From: Chryseobacterium cucumeris
Lineage (GTDB): Bacteria > Bacteroidota > Bacteroidia > Flavobacteriales > Weeksellaceae
DNA: 64,000 nt
Direction of reading: 5' to 3'
NCBI RefSeq assembly: GCF_001593385.1
Contig: NZ_LUVZ01000001.1
Coordinates: 558,001 to 622,000, forward strand
Shown here: positions 52,205 to 59,488 of the stretch, piece after piece
How positions within the stretch are numbered: position 1 is the stretch's first letter
How the letters are laid out: every line of letters starts with the position of its first letter
Program-made: the position numbers and the translations under genes
Notes under the pieces: model-generated
Told to the model about the DNA's origin: nothing
What the model saw: the letters and a program-made list of their open reading frames with translations, nothing else
Database searches by the model: none

Positions 52205-52354
52205 ATGAAAAATTTAAAAAAATTATCAAAAGGAAATTTAAAATTGATTAACGGAGGAAATGCTCCACTATGTGATGCAGGCTTTATGGCTTGCAGAGTA
52301 AGAGATGAAAACGGAGCCCTGATCTGGGAATGCTTACCTAACTGTAATTATTAA
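52205..52354 (+). CDS. Small double-glycine-leader peptide, bacteriocin-like
   Basis: A 49-residue open frame in an otherwise empty gap. The leader begins MKNLKKLSKGNLKLINGG, the hydrophilic-then-GG pattern that marks double-glycine secreted peptides (cleavage after Gly18). The mature part of 31 residues (NAPLCDAGFMACRVRD through WECLPNCNY) has four Cys at mature positions 5, 12, 25 and 29, one CxxxC, and little charge overall. Similar leaders (MKNLKKLxKxxLKxINGG) appear in Chryseobacterium bacteriocin-like proteins, as I recall. The gene lies between leftward S9 peptidase and DoxX genes and reads rightward, and a terminator follows within 9 bases. No exporter or immunity gene is adjacent. 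Function is unproven. Confidence 0.75.
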   Translation: MKNLKKLSKGNLKLINGGNAPLCDAGFMACRVRDENGALIWECLPNCNY

Positions 52355-52362
52355 TAACAGAA

Positions 52363-52389
52363 AAGGCACTTCATTTTCTGAAGTGCCTT
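52363..52389. terminator. Bidirectional terminator
   Basis: AAGGCACTTCA (52363-52373) pairs with TGAAGTGCCTT (52379-52389) around TTTTC, between the peptide gene and the DoxX gene, which converge. Confidence 0.92.
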
Positions 52390-52412
52390 CCTTATTTTGT
52401 ATGGTTGTAAGA

Positions 52413-52841
52413 TTACCAGTCTGAAGCTCTTTTTCTTCTTTCAATCATATGATCTACTGAAACTTTTCCAGCTCCAATTACCATAAGCAAAAGATAAACA
52501 GAAAGATAAATAAGGCTCATTTCTCTTTTTTCGAATGGATCTGCTCCATGTACCACAAAACCTGCAATGATCATTGTAAAGATTAAAAATCCCAGAGCAA
52601 CTCTTGTAAAAAGCCCTAATATCAGGAGTATTGAACATACAAATTCAGCAAAAACCGTAAGAATCAATGACACCTGTGGTCCCAATCCCATAAAATCAAA
52701 AAATTCGATTTTACCACCAGCCAATAGCATCTGAAGCTTTGGAAAACCATGAGAAAGCATGGCAAAACCAACAAACACTCTTACTGCCAGTAAAATAATA
52801 TCTTTAGGTATTGAGCTGAAATTTGAATTATTATAGTTCAT
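52413..52841 (-). CDS. DoxX family membrane protein
   Basis: A 142-residue protein with four membrane segments and the family's start: ILLAVRVFVGFAMLSHGFPKL, then FFDFMGLGPQVSLILTVFAEFVCSILLILGLFTR. DoxX-like proteins are found beside quinone-linked enzymes or detoxification genes, but a role is not known here. It lies 68 bases before the era gene's stop on the same strand, so it could be read from the era transcript or its own. A terminator follows its stop on the minus strand. Confidence 0.85.
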   Translation of the reverse strand: MNYNNSNFSSIPKDIILLAVRVFVGFAMLSHGFPKLQMLLAGGKIEFFDFMGLGPQVSLILTVFAEFVCSILLILGLFTRVALGFLIFTMIIAGFVVHGADPFEKREMSLIYLSVYLLLMVIGAGKVSVDHMIERRKRASDW

Positions 52842-52909
52842 GTACTAAAAAATTTATACTAAGGTAGTAAAAAATCTTTTAATACAACGGGATTACAGGC
52901 TATTTTAGT

Positions 52910-53785
52910 CTATCTGTAACCGAAATTTTTAAGATCCCTATCGTTCTTTCTCCAGTCTTTTTTCACCTTTACAAAAAGGTTTAAATGAATTTTTTTGGTG
53001 AAAAACTTCTCAAGGTCCAATCTGGCTTCAGTTCCAACTTTTTTAATCGCTTCTCCTTTATGCCCGATAATAATTCCTTTTTGAGTATCTCTTTCTACAT
53101 AAATAATAGAGTCTATAAAGATAATTCCTTCTTTCTCTTTGAACTGTTCAGTCACTACCTCTACAGAGTATGGAATTTCTTTATCGTAGTTCAAAAGGAT
53201 TTTCTCACGAATAGCCTCATTAACAAAGAACCTTTCAGGTTTATCCGTGTACTGGTCTTTATCATAGTAAGGCGGATTCTCAGGAAGCAAAGATTTTATT
53301 TTAGGTAAAATAACTTCTGTATTGAAGGCATTCAATGCAGAGATAGGTAAAATCTCAGCCTTTGGAATTCTTGCATGCCAATCTTCTACCAATTTTTCAA
53401 GACCTGCCTGGTCCGTCTGATCTACCTTATTTAAGAGAAGAAGTACAGGAACAGGAATTTTATTCAGTTTATCAATTAAAAATTCTGATGGTTCTGCTTT
53501 ATCGGTAACATCTACAATAAACAGGAAAACGTCAGCATCCTGCAAAGAGTCCTTTACAAAATCCATCATTTTCTCCTGCAGTCCGTATTTTGGATCCAAT
53601 ACTCCCGGAGTATCAGAAAATACAATCTGAAGATCATCTTCATTATAAATACCAAAAATTCTGTGGCGGGTTGTCTGAGCTTTCTGCGTTACAATCGCCA
53701 ACTTCTCTCCCATCAATTGGTTAAGCAAGGTCGATTTTCCCGCATTGGGCTTTCCAACTATATTTACAAATCCAGCTTTGTGCAT
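52910..53785 (-). CDS. era: GTPase Era
   Basis: A 291-residue GTPase. G1 is GKPNAGKST (about 12), the switch region has TTRHRIFGIY, G3 is FSDTPGVLDP and G4 is LLNKVDQTD. The C-terminal KH domain has GIIIGHKGEAIKKVG (about 245). It binds 16S rRNA near its 3' end and helps mature the small ribosomal subunit. A TAACTTTG promoter lies 21 bases before the ATG. Confidence 0.96.
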   Translation of the reverse strand: MHKAGFVNIVGKPNAGKSTLLNQLMGEKLAIVTQKAQTTRHRIFGIYNEDDLQIVFSDTPGVLDPKYGLQEKMMDFVKDSLQDADVFLFIVDVTDKAEPSEFLIDKLNKIPVPVLLLLNKVDQTDQAGLEKLVEDWHARIPKAEILPISALNAFNTEVILPKIKSLLPENPPYYDKDQYTDKPERFFVNEAIREKILLNYDKEIPYSVEVVTEQFKEKEGIIFIDSIIYVERDTQKGIIIGHKGEAIKKVGTEARLDLEKFFTKKIHLNLFVKVKKDWRKNDRDLKNFGYR

Positions 53786-53805
53786 AAAAATAATATTACG
53801 AACTG

Positions 53806-53813
53806 CAAAGTTA
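53806..53813 (-). promoter_or_regulatory. Promoter -7 element of era
   Basis: The minus strand reads TAACTTTG, a full TAnnTTTG match, giving a leader of about 16 bases. Confidence 0.6.
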
Positions 53814-53872
53814 GTAAAACAAAATTGGTCTTTACCGTTAATCTTAACAATTAAAAGAAAAAAGAGAGTTAT

Positions 53873-53990
53873 ATGCCTAAATACAGTGTGAGAAAAGGAA
53901 ATTTACCCTGGATCACAATTGCCGGGCTCACCAAGCCATCAAAAATTCTTTGAATTTTTGACACCTCTCCAATGGAGGAAAATTTTGCTC
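53873..53990. repeat. Possible interspersed-repeat remnant
   Basis: TCAAAAATTC-TTT-GAATTTTTGA (53939-53961) is a perfect 10-bp inverted repeat, followed by CCTCTCCAATGGAGGAAAAT. The gap between era and the Crp/Fnr gene is about 350 bases and holds no convincing gene; the stretch resembles palindromic filler units common in flavobacteria. It could serve as a terminator only by chance. Confidence 0.35.
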
Positions 53991-54081
53991 TTTTCCTTTG
54001 TAGTATTGACAATAAATAAATTGAAATCAGAAAAATTTTTGATTATACGTATTGCAATATTTCTGATAAAAAATATCTGAT

Positions 54082-54089
54082 AATTTTGT
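54082..54089 (+). promoter_or_regulatory. Promoter -7 element of the second Crp/Fnr gene
   Basis: TAATTTTG is a full TAnnTTTG match, 48 bases before the ATG at 54137. Confidence 0.5.
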
Positions 54090-54136
54090 ATTGCATTACT
54101 TAAAACTGATATTTTTGACTATTAGAATTCATCTTT

Positions 54137-54700
54137 ATGAATATAGACCAGATTCTTGATAAGGTTTACCTCCTTCCTGAGACCTCAAAAAACAGTTTAA
54201 AAGAGTATATTACCGAAGTTTCCCATCCTAAAGGCTTTTGTCTGATGGAAGCTGATATAGTGATTCCTTATCTTTATTTTATAAGAAAGGGGATCGCACG
54301 TGCTTATTCTTCAACAGCTGACAATGATATTACTTTCTGGTTCGGAAGCGAGGGACAATGTATTCTCTCTATGAAAAGCTATGTGGAGGACAAACCCGGC
54401 TATGAAAGCATTGAACTTCTGGAAGACTGTGATCTGTACAGAATGGAAACAGAAAACCTAAGAAAACTGTTCAATGAAGATATCCATATTGCCAACTGGG
54501 GACGAAAGCTGGCAGAAGCAGAAATGATAAAATCTGAAGAACTGATTATTTCCAGACAGTTCAAAACTTCTCTGGAACGTTATAAAGATATTATGGCGTA
54601 TCAACCTGAACTGTTAAAAAGGGTTCAGCTGGGGTATATTGCGTCGTATCTTGGGATTACTCAGGTAAGTTTGAGTAGAATACGGGCCGAAATCAAGTAG
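54137..54700 (+). CDS. Crp/Fnr family transcriptional regulator
   Basis: A 187-residue regulator of the short Bacteroidota type. The cNMP-binding fold has MEADIVIPYLYFIRKGIARAYS and FGSEGQCILSMKSY; the DNA-binding end has RVQLGYIASYLGITQVSLSRIRAEIK. It lies 224 bases upstream of the Gdx/SugE gene, which it may or may not control. The effector is unknown. It has its own TAATTTTG promoter. Confidence 0.85.
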   Translation: MNIDQILDKVYLLPETSKNSLKEYITEVSHPKGFCLMEADIVIPYLYFIRKGIARAYSSTADNDITFWFGSEGQCILSMKSYVEDKPGYESIELLEDCDLYRMETENLRKLFNEDIHIANWGRKLAEAEMIKSEELIISRQFKTSLERYKDIMAYQPELLKRVQLGYIASYLGITQVSLSRIRAEIK

Positions 54701-54727
54701 ATTAAAAATTCTTTGATCCTTAATTTA

Positions 54728-54788
54728 TGTTTGGGCTAAAGCCAACGGAATGATCTTTTATATTATAAGCGGACTAAAGTCCGCTCCT
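54728..54788. repeat. REP-like palindromic element
   Basis: GGGCTAAAGCC and GCGGACTAAAGTCCGC are two neighbouring palindromes, each a GC-rich arm around TAAA, in an AT-rich gap. The layout is the one I recall for short interspersed repeats in many Chryseobacterium genomes. Confidence 0.6.
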
Positions 54789-54924
54789 AATGATATGACA
54801 ACTCTTTCATTTACATCTTCATTCTTCCAGCTCCCATCTTTCTTTCTTTAATTTCATTTTTTAACAATTGTAAAATTTTTTCTCCTGTCAAATTCTGAAA
54901 TTTGCAGTAGTAAAATTTTAAAAA

Positions 54925-55257
54925 ATGAATTGGTTAATATTAGTTATCGCAGGATTATTTGAAGTTGCCTTCGCATCATGTCTGGGAAAGGCAAAAGAAA
55001 CATCAGGAACTGAAATGTACCTGTGGTACGCGGGTTTCCTGGTAACAATGACAATCAGTATGCTTTTACTCATCAAGGCTACTCAAACCTTACCTATCGG
55101 TACTGCTTATGCGGTATGGACGGGAATTGGAGCAGTAGGAACTGCCTTAATGGGAATCATATTCTTTAAGGATCCTGTAAGTTTCTGGAGAGTATTTTTT
55201 ATTGTAACACTTATAGGTTCTGTGGTAGGATTAAAGGCTGTATCCTCATCACATTAA
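54925..55257 (+). CDS. sugE: Small multidrug-resistance transporter, Gdx/SugE type
   Basis: A 110-residue four-helix inner-membrane protein. It begins NWLILVIAGLFEVAFASCLGKAKE with the essential Glu in helix 1 and has LPIGTAYAVWTGIGAVGTALMGI, the Gdx/SugE signature. Members export guanidinium and quaternary ammonium ions as antiparallel dimers. No guanidine riboswitch is seen upstream. It is monocistronic, with an imperfect terminator after it and a weak GAAATTTG promoter-like sequence before it. Confidence 0.93.
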   Translation: MNWLILVIAGLFEVAFASCLGKAKETSGTEMYLWYAGFLVTMTISMLLLIKATQTLPIGTAYAVWTGIGAVGTALMGIIFFKDPVSFWRVFFIVTLIGSVVGLKAVSSSH

Positions 55258-55293
55258 AAAGCGCATAAATTTCTATCTATATTTAAAAGTGGG

Positions 55294-55318
55294 AACCGTT
55301 TTCGTATTGAAGGCGGTT
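55294..55318 (+). terminator. Terminator of the Gdx/SugE gene
   Basis: AACCGTTTTC (55294-55303) faces GAAGGCGGTT (55309-55318) with two G-U pairs, followed by eight T in all. Confidence 0.7.
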
Positions 55319-55347
55319 TTTTTTAATCATTTTCAGGTTTTAATTTA

Positions 55348-55381
55348 TTTGACAAGAAAAAGAAATTCTTTTATATCTTTA
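55348..55381 (+). promoter_or_regulatory. Candidate promoter of the T9SS cargo gene
   Basis: TTTG (55348-55351), a 22-base spacer and TATCTTTA (one mismatch to TAnnTTTG, 55374-55381), 17 bases before the ATG. Confidence 0.45.
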
Positions 55382-55398
55382 TCGGAAACTTTTAACCT

Positions 55399-56109
55399 AT
55401 GAAAAAAATTCTATTCCTTTTAGCAGGTGGCTTACTAACTGCCCAGCAAACCTCTGAATTAATTTCCAATAACTGGTATATTTCCAAAATGGTAACAAGC
55501 AGTGGCCAGACTACCAATACACCTTTAATAGATAATGGAGTTCCCGCAACTACATTTAATTCCACGGGAGGAACGAGCTATGTTATTAATTCCAGATATT
55601 ATAACACCTCTATGATGGGCTTTGGGATTATGCCCGGAAGCAACAATCTGATCAAAACATCAAGTGCATGTACTCTTTTATTTTATAATGGCGGAAATGC
55701 AGCACCTGTTCGTGCTTATGATCAGAAAAACTGTGATATTTATGGTTTAGGAGCATATGCATCAATTTACAGTTACCAAATAACAACCAACGGAATTGTA
55801 AAAACTTTGGTGATTACAGATCCTTCAGGAAACAAAATTTACTATAACAATACTGACCAATTGAGCACTAAAGAGACTGCTGCAGTAACGAAAACGTTTA
55901 AAGCATATCCAAATCCTGTAAAAGAAGTTTTGCATCTTGAAAATATTGAGAAAAACCTTCCTCTTAAGATCTACGATTTGTCAGGAAAACTGGTATTTGA
56001 GACTACAACCAACAGCAACAAAACATCAGTTGATACAAGCAATTTACAGAAAGGGCAATATATTGTAACGATAGAAAATTATAAGTCCTACCCTTTTGTC
56101 AAAGAATAA
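55399..56109 (+). CDS. Secreted protein with T9SS sorting domain
   Basis: A 236-residue exported protein: MKKILFLLAGGLLTAQQ is a signal peptide. Residues of about 20-150 are unrecognised and contain two Cys (SSACTLL and KNCDIYG) that may pair. The C-terminal 70 residues are a type A sorting domain (FKAYPNPVKEVLHLEN, LKIYDLSGKLVFETT, LQKGQYIVTI). It should be delivered to the outer surface by the T9SS. A good promoter and a shared terminator frame it as a single-gene unit. Confidence 0.85.
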   Translation: MKKILFLLAGGLLTAQQTSELISNNWYISKMVTSSGQTTNTPLIDNGVPATTFNSTGGTSYVINSRYYNTSMMGFGIMPGSNNLIKTSSACTLLFYNGGNAAPVRAYDQKNCDIYGLGAYASIYSYQITTNGIVKTLVITDPSGNKIYYNNTDQLSTKETAAVTKTFKAYPNPVKEVLHLENIEKNLPLKIYDLSGKLVFETTTNSNKTSVDTSNLQKGQYIVTIENYKSYPFVKE

Positions 56110-56133
56110 AAACAGAACGTTTCATGTAAATAA

Positions 56134-56164
56134 AAAAACCGTTTCACTGGCTGAAACGGTTTTT
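56134..56164. terminator. Bidirectional terminator
   Basis: AAAAACCGTTTCA (56134-56146) pairs with TGAAACGGTTTTT (56152-56164) between the convergent T9SS cargo and methyltransferase genes. Confidence 0.92.
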
Positions 56165-56167
56165 ATT

Positions 56168-56935
56168 TTATTTCTTATAAACTACAGGTAAGATTTCATT
56201 ATGTCTTAATCCGAATTTTTTTATTTCTTCTTCAGAGAATGTCTGTGAATAGAAGTTCTGTTCTGCTTCGAAGCCTGCCTTTCTTAAACGGTCAAAATAA
56301 TCCATTCCGTACCAACGAACATGATCGTACTGTCCGAAATGTTTCTGACGTTCTTTTGGATCTTTAATCGTGAAGTCTTCGTAGGTTTTCTCTAATGAAT
56401 TTTTCATCGGAACCTGAAGAATTCCCCACCCGCCAGGTTTCATTACCCTGTATAGCTCGCTCATTGCTTTTGCATCGTCTTCAATATGTTCCAGAACGTG
56501 GTTACAGAAAATGATATCAAAACTATCATTTTCAAAAGGTAAATCCAGAATATCAGCCTTCACATCTACAATAGGAGAATAAAGGTCTGCAGAGATATAA
56601 TTCAGGTTGCTCATTCTCTTGAATTTCCTTAAAAATTCCTGCTCGGGCGCAATATGGAGTACTTTATAATTCTTAATGAAAAAATCGGTTTCATTCTGAA
56701 GATACAGCCACATCTGGCGATGTCTTTCCAAACTTAACGTTCCGGGGGAAAGAGCATTTTCTCTTTGTTTTCCATATCCATACGGAAGGAATTTTCTATA
56801 AGATCTTCCATCAATAGGATCAAAGAACTGATCTCCTTTGAAAAACTGATAAATAAGCGGTCTTGCCCAGATGCTAATTTTAATAAGCATAGGACGTGGA
56901 ATTTTATTCAGTAAAAGCTTAGTTACCTTTTTCAT
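56168..56935 (-). CDS. SAM-dependent methyltransferase
   Basis: A 255-residue class I methyltransferase. VLHIAPEQEFLRKFKRMSNLNYISADL is the SAM-binding region (about 98) and DILDLPFENDSFDIIFCNHVLEHIEDD the second loop and catalytic region (about 130-156). GWGILQVPMKNS completes the fold. The substrate is unknown. The N-terminal part has a hydrophobic run (PLIYQFFKGDQFF) that may contact membrane or a partner. Its ATG overlaps the Map stop by one base (TAATG), so the two are translationally coupled; a link to N-terminal protein processing is inference. Confidence 0.85.
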   Translation of the reverse strand: MKKVTKLLLNKIPRPMLIKISIWARPLIYQFFKGDQFFDPIDGRSYRKFLPYGYGKQRENALSPGTLSLERHRQMWLYLQNETDFFIKNYKVLHIAPEQEFLRKFKRMSNLNYISADLYSPIVDVKADILDLPFENDSFDIIFCNHVLEHIEDDAKAMSELYRVMKPGGWGILQVPMKNSLEKTYEDFTIKDPKERQKHFGQYDHVRWYGMDYFDRLRKAGFEAEQNFYSQTFSEEEIKKFGLRHNEILPVVYKK

Positions 56936-57744
56936 TAAAAATCCAGTTGGAACTGCTTTTCTTCATCACTTACAATCCCTAAAGCTTCGTATACATAATC
57001 AAATGTAGAAAGCAATACCGGCTTACCATTGATCACAGCTACATCATGCTCGAAGTGAGCAGAAGGTAAATTATCTAAAGTAGTTACTGTCCAACCGTCA
57101 TTATGGAATTTTACTTTTTCAGTTCCCATGTTAACCATCGGCTCGATTGCAATGGCTAAACCGTCTTTAATTACTTTTCCGCTTCCTTGTCTTCCATAGT
57201 TAGGAACTTGCGGATCTTCGTGCATTTTTCTTCCTAATCCGTGTCCTACAAGCTCTCTTACTACTCCATACCCTTCCTTTTCACAATGTGTCTGGATGGC
57301 ATGGGAGATATCTCCTATTCTTTTTCCTCTGACAACCTGCTCAATTCCTTTGTATAAAGATTCCTTGGTAACCTGCAATAATTTTTTAACCTCAGGTTTC
57401 ACTTCCCCGATTTCAAAAGTATAAGCATGATCTCCTACGAAACCATTCAAAATAACGCCACAATCTACAGAAAGAACATCTCCTTCTTTTACTACATCAT
57501 TGTTTGGGAAACCGTGAACAACCTGCTCATTCGGAGAGATACATAAAGAGTTTGGAAATCCTCCGTAGCCTAAGAATGCGGGTTCAGCACCATGATCTTT
57601 AATAAAATCATGAGCCAGTTTATCTAAATATAAGGTAGTAATCCCCGGTTTAATTTCTTTTGCCAACATTCCCAATGTTTTAGAAACCAGTCGGGCACTC
57701 TCCTTCATCAGACGTAATTCGTCTATTGTTTTTAATTGAATCAT
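56935..57744 (-). CDS. map: Methionine aminopeptidase, type I
   Basis: A 269-residue cytoplasmic enzyme that removes the N-terminal Met of new proteins. Metal ligands are readable: D in VDCGVILNGFVGDHAYTF (two Asp), H in VGHGLGRKMHEDP and E in AIEPMVNMGTEK and a late E region. The substrate His is in EQVVHGFPN. Length is usual for the type I form. Its stop overlaps the downstream methyltransferase start (TAATG). Confidence 0.95.
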   Translation of the reverse strand: MIQLKTIDELRLMKESARLVSKTLGMLAKEIKPGITTLYLDKLAHDFIKDHGAEPAFLGYGGFPNSLCISPNEQVVHGFPNNDVVKEGDVLSVDCGVILNGFVGDHAYTFEIGEVKPEVKKLLQVTKESLYKGIEQVVRGKRIGDISHAIQTHCEKEGYGVVRELVGHGLGRKMHEDPQVPNYGRQGSGKVIKDGLAIAIEPMVNMGTEKVKFHNDGWTVTTLDNLPSAHFEHDVAVINGKPVLLSTFDYVYEALGIVSDEEKQFQLDF

Positions 57745-57830
57745 TGTATTAATTTACCAATGTATTAATAGATCAGTGTAACAATATGGATTGGTAAATT
57801 GGTACACTGTTAAATTTAAATTGTTTTATT

Positions 57831-58262
57831 CTACCAGAAAAGTCCTTTTTTCTTTTCTTTTTTAAGTTTTGAATAGGCAAGAACTTCTTTTCCTTCAACG
57901 CGGAATTCTATTCTTTCCTGAATAATATTGTAGATCTCACCCCATCCCGGAAATCCACCTAAATTTCTGTCATCGATAAACCAATCTGCATCTAATTTTC
58001 TGGACTGATTTTCAGGATCAAAAACTTCTCCTTCAAAGCTTGAGTTCACAGCATAAAATTCTATTCCGTTTTTTTTACAGAATTCTACCGCTTCATCTAA
58101 TGTTTTTCCGTGTCTGTATGTCCAAAGTATCAATCTGAATCCTTCAGACTGAAGTCTTTTCAAAGTTTCGAATGCAAAAGTTTTCGGTTTTCCAATTGCC
58201 GGGTAAGCATCGTCAACAATAGTCCCGTCAAAGTCAACAGCAATCTTTTTATTATTTAACAT
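57831..58262 (-). CDS. BT0820-type HAD family protein
   Basis: A 143-residue HAD-like phosphatase with a very small fold. Motif I is VDFDGTIVDDAYP (about 9-20), motif II LILWTYRHGK (about 45), motif III Lys in SRKLDADWF and motif IV FIDDRNLGG. The family, named for BT0820 in Bacteroides, lacks a large cap and has unknown substrate. It lies leftward and has a full TATCTTTG promoter about 22 bases before the ATG, so it is not read only from the desaturase transcript. Confidence 0.88.
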   Translation of the reverse strand: MLNNKKIAVDFDGTIVDDAYPAIGKPKTFAFETLKRLQSEGFRLILWTYRHGKTLDEAVEFCKKNGIEFYAVNSSFEGEVFDPENQSRKLDADWFIDDRNLGGFPGWGEIYNIIQERIEFRVEGKEVLAYSKLKKEKKKGLFW

Positions 58263-58283
58263 TTTGTTCTTTTTTTAGCTTTG

Positions 58284-58291
58284 CAAAGATA
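58284..58291 (-). promoter_or_regulatory. Promoter -7 element of the BT0820-type gene
   Basis: The minus strand reads TATCTTTG, a full TAnnTTTG match. Confidence 0.6.
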
Positions 58292-58302
58292 AGAAATAAA
58301 AA

Positions 58303-58325
58303 GAGTGCCAAAAAGAAAGGCACTC
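58303..58325 (-). terminator. Terminator of the desaturase gene
   Basis: GAGTGCC (58303-58309) pairs with GGCACTC (58319-58325); on the minus strand a TTTTTATTT run follows. Confidence 0.85.
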
Positions 58326-58359
58326 AATACTTTTATATTTTAAATAATAATAGATCTAA

Positions 58360-59337
58360 TTAGCTTTTTACCCAGCTAAACTGGAACTGAAGATCCGGAG
58401 TAGAAACTCTGTCTGTAATCTTCTGTAGCCTTGCAGGAAGTTTCATCAGGTATTCCTGAGCTTTTTCTGCCTTTTCTGTAAGTCCTTTTACATGCTCAAT
58501 TTTCCATTCATCTAAAAGGTCTTTCATAATATTGATATAATCCTGACCTGTATAGACCATACATCTTTGTGCAGCATCTGAGAAATGTCCCCAAAGTTCA
58601 CCAGCTTTTTGTCCGGACTGTCTCATTAAGTGAGCAGGCATTACAATTTTCTTACGCATCATATCTTCAAATGCCAGAATCATTTCTGAAGGGTCTACTT
58701 CAAGGATTTTTGCTACGAAATGTTTGTATGCTTTAGCATGTCTTGCTTCGTCTGCAGCAATCACACCACACATTTTTGCTAATTTTCCGTTTCCTGATTG
58801 TTTAGCCAATGTACCAACTCTTCTGTGAGAAATATTGGTAGCTGTTTCCTGGAAGCTTGTATAAATAAAGTTTCTGTATGGATCCATGCTGGTTCCTAAA
58901 TCGAAGCCATCATTAATCAGGTATTGAGTGGTAATTTCCACTTCTCTCATGTTTACTCTTCCACACAGATAAAGATATTTGTTTAATAAATCTCCGTGTC
59001 TGTTTTCTTCAGCAGTCCATGCTCTTACCCAATTGGCCCAGCCTAATTTTTCTTCCTGATTGATTCCATCAACTCCCATTAACCAAGACTCATAGGAAGG
59101 AAGAGCTTCTTCTGTGATACAGTCCCCAATCAATGTTACAAAAAGATCATAAGGCATTTCACGGGCAAAGGTCTGAATTTCTTCTAAATCGTGTTTAAAT
59201 TCTTCACTTGAAGGATCTGGTAAATAATCGGAAGGCTGCCATATTTTTTCAATTGGCGTTAAAAATTTATCAAGAAAAGAACCTACTTCCTTTTCCAATA
59301 ATCCCATTACTTCTTTCCTAACAAGCTTTTGATACAT
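58360..59337 (-). CDS. Acyl-ACP desaturase (fatty acid desaturase type 2)
   Basis: A 325-residue soluble diiron enzyme. The first iron ligands are in WTAEENRHGDLLNKY (about 105-115) and the second in AADEARHAKAYKHF (about 195-205), the E-x-x-H and D-E-x-R-H pairs of the family. It introduces a double bond into acyl-ACP to make unsaturated membrane fatty acids. The position of the double bond is not readable. It has its own TATCTTTG promoter and terminator. Confidence 0.93.
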   Translation of the reverse strand: MYQKLVRKEVMGLLEKEVGSFLDKFLTPIEKIWQPSDYLPDPSSEEFKHDLEEIQTFAREMPYDLFVTLIGDCITEEALPSYESWLMGVDGINQEEKLGWANWVRAWTAEENRHGDLLNKYLYLCGRVNMREVEITTQYLINDGFDLGTSMDPYRNFIYTSFQETATNISHRRVGTLAKQSGNGKLAKMCGVIAADEARHAKAYKHFVAKILEVDPSEMILAFEDMMRKKIVMPAHLMRQSGQKAGELWGHFSDAAQRCMVYTGQDYINIMKDLLDEWKIEHVKGLTEKAEKAQEYLMKLPARLQKITDRVSTPDLQFQFSWVKS

Positions 59338-59359
59338 TTTACTATTCAGTTTTAATTTA

Positions 59360-59367
59360 CAAAGATA
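59360..59367 (-). promoter_or_regulatory. Promoter -7 element of the desaturase gene
   Basis: The minus strand reads TATCTTTG, a full TAnnTTTG match, about 22 bases before the ATG. Confidence 0.6.
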
Positions 59368-59438
59368 TGATTTATTTATTATTTAACGCATAATAAAGTA
59401 TGACTTGCATACTTTATCTGACATAAATCATAAAAAAA

Positions 59439-59466
59439 AATACCGCTACTAAAGCATAACGGCATT
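59439..59466 (-). terminator. Terminator of gpmI
   Basis: AATACCGCTA (59439-59448) faces TAACGGCATT (59457-59466) with G-U pairs on the minus strand; a T-run follows. Confidence 0.7.
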
Positions 59467-59488
59467 TTTTTAACAATATTATTGAATA

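Noticed and set aside
54700..54925. Guanidine riboswitch upstream of the Gdx/SugE gene
   Set aside because: Gdx exporters are often controlled by guanidine-I riboswitches, but I could not find the conserved stems and motif; only REP-like palindromes and AT-rich sequence are present.
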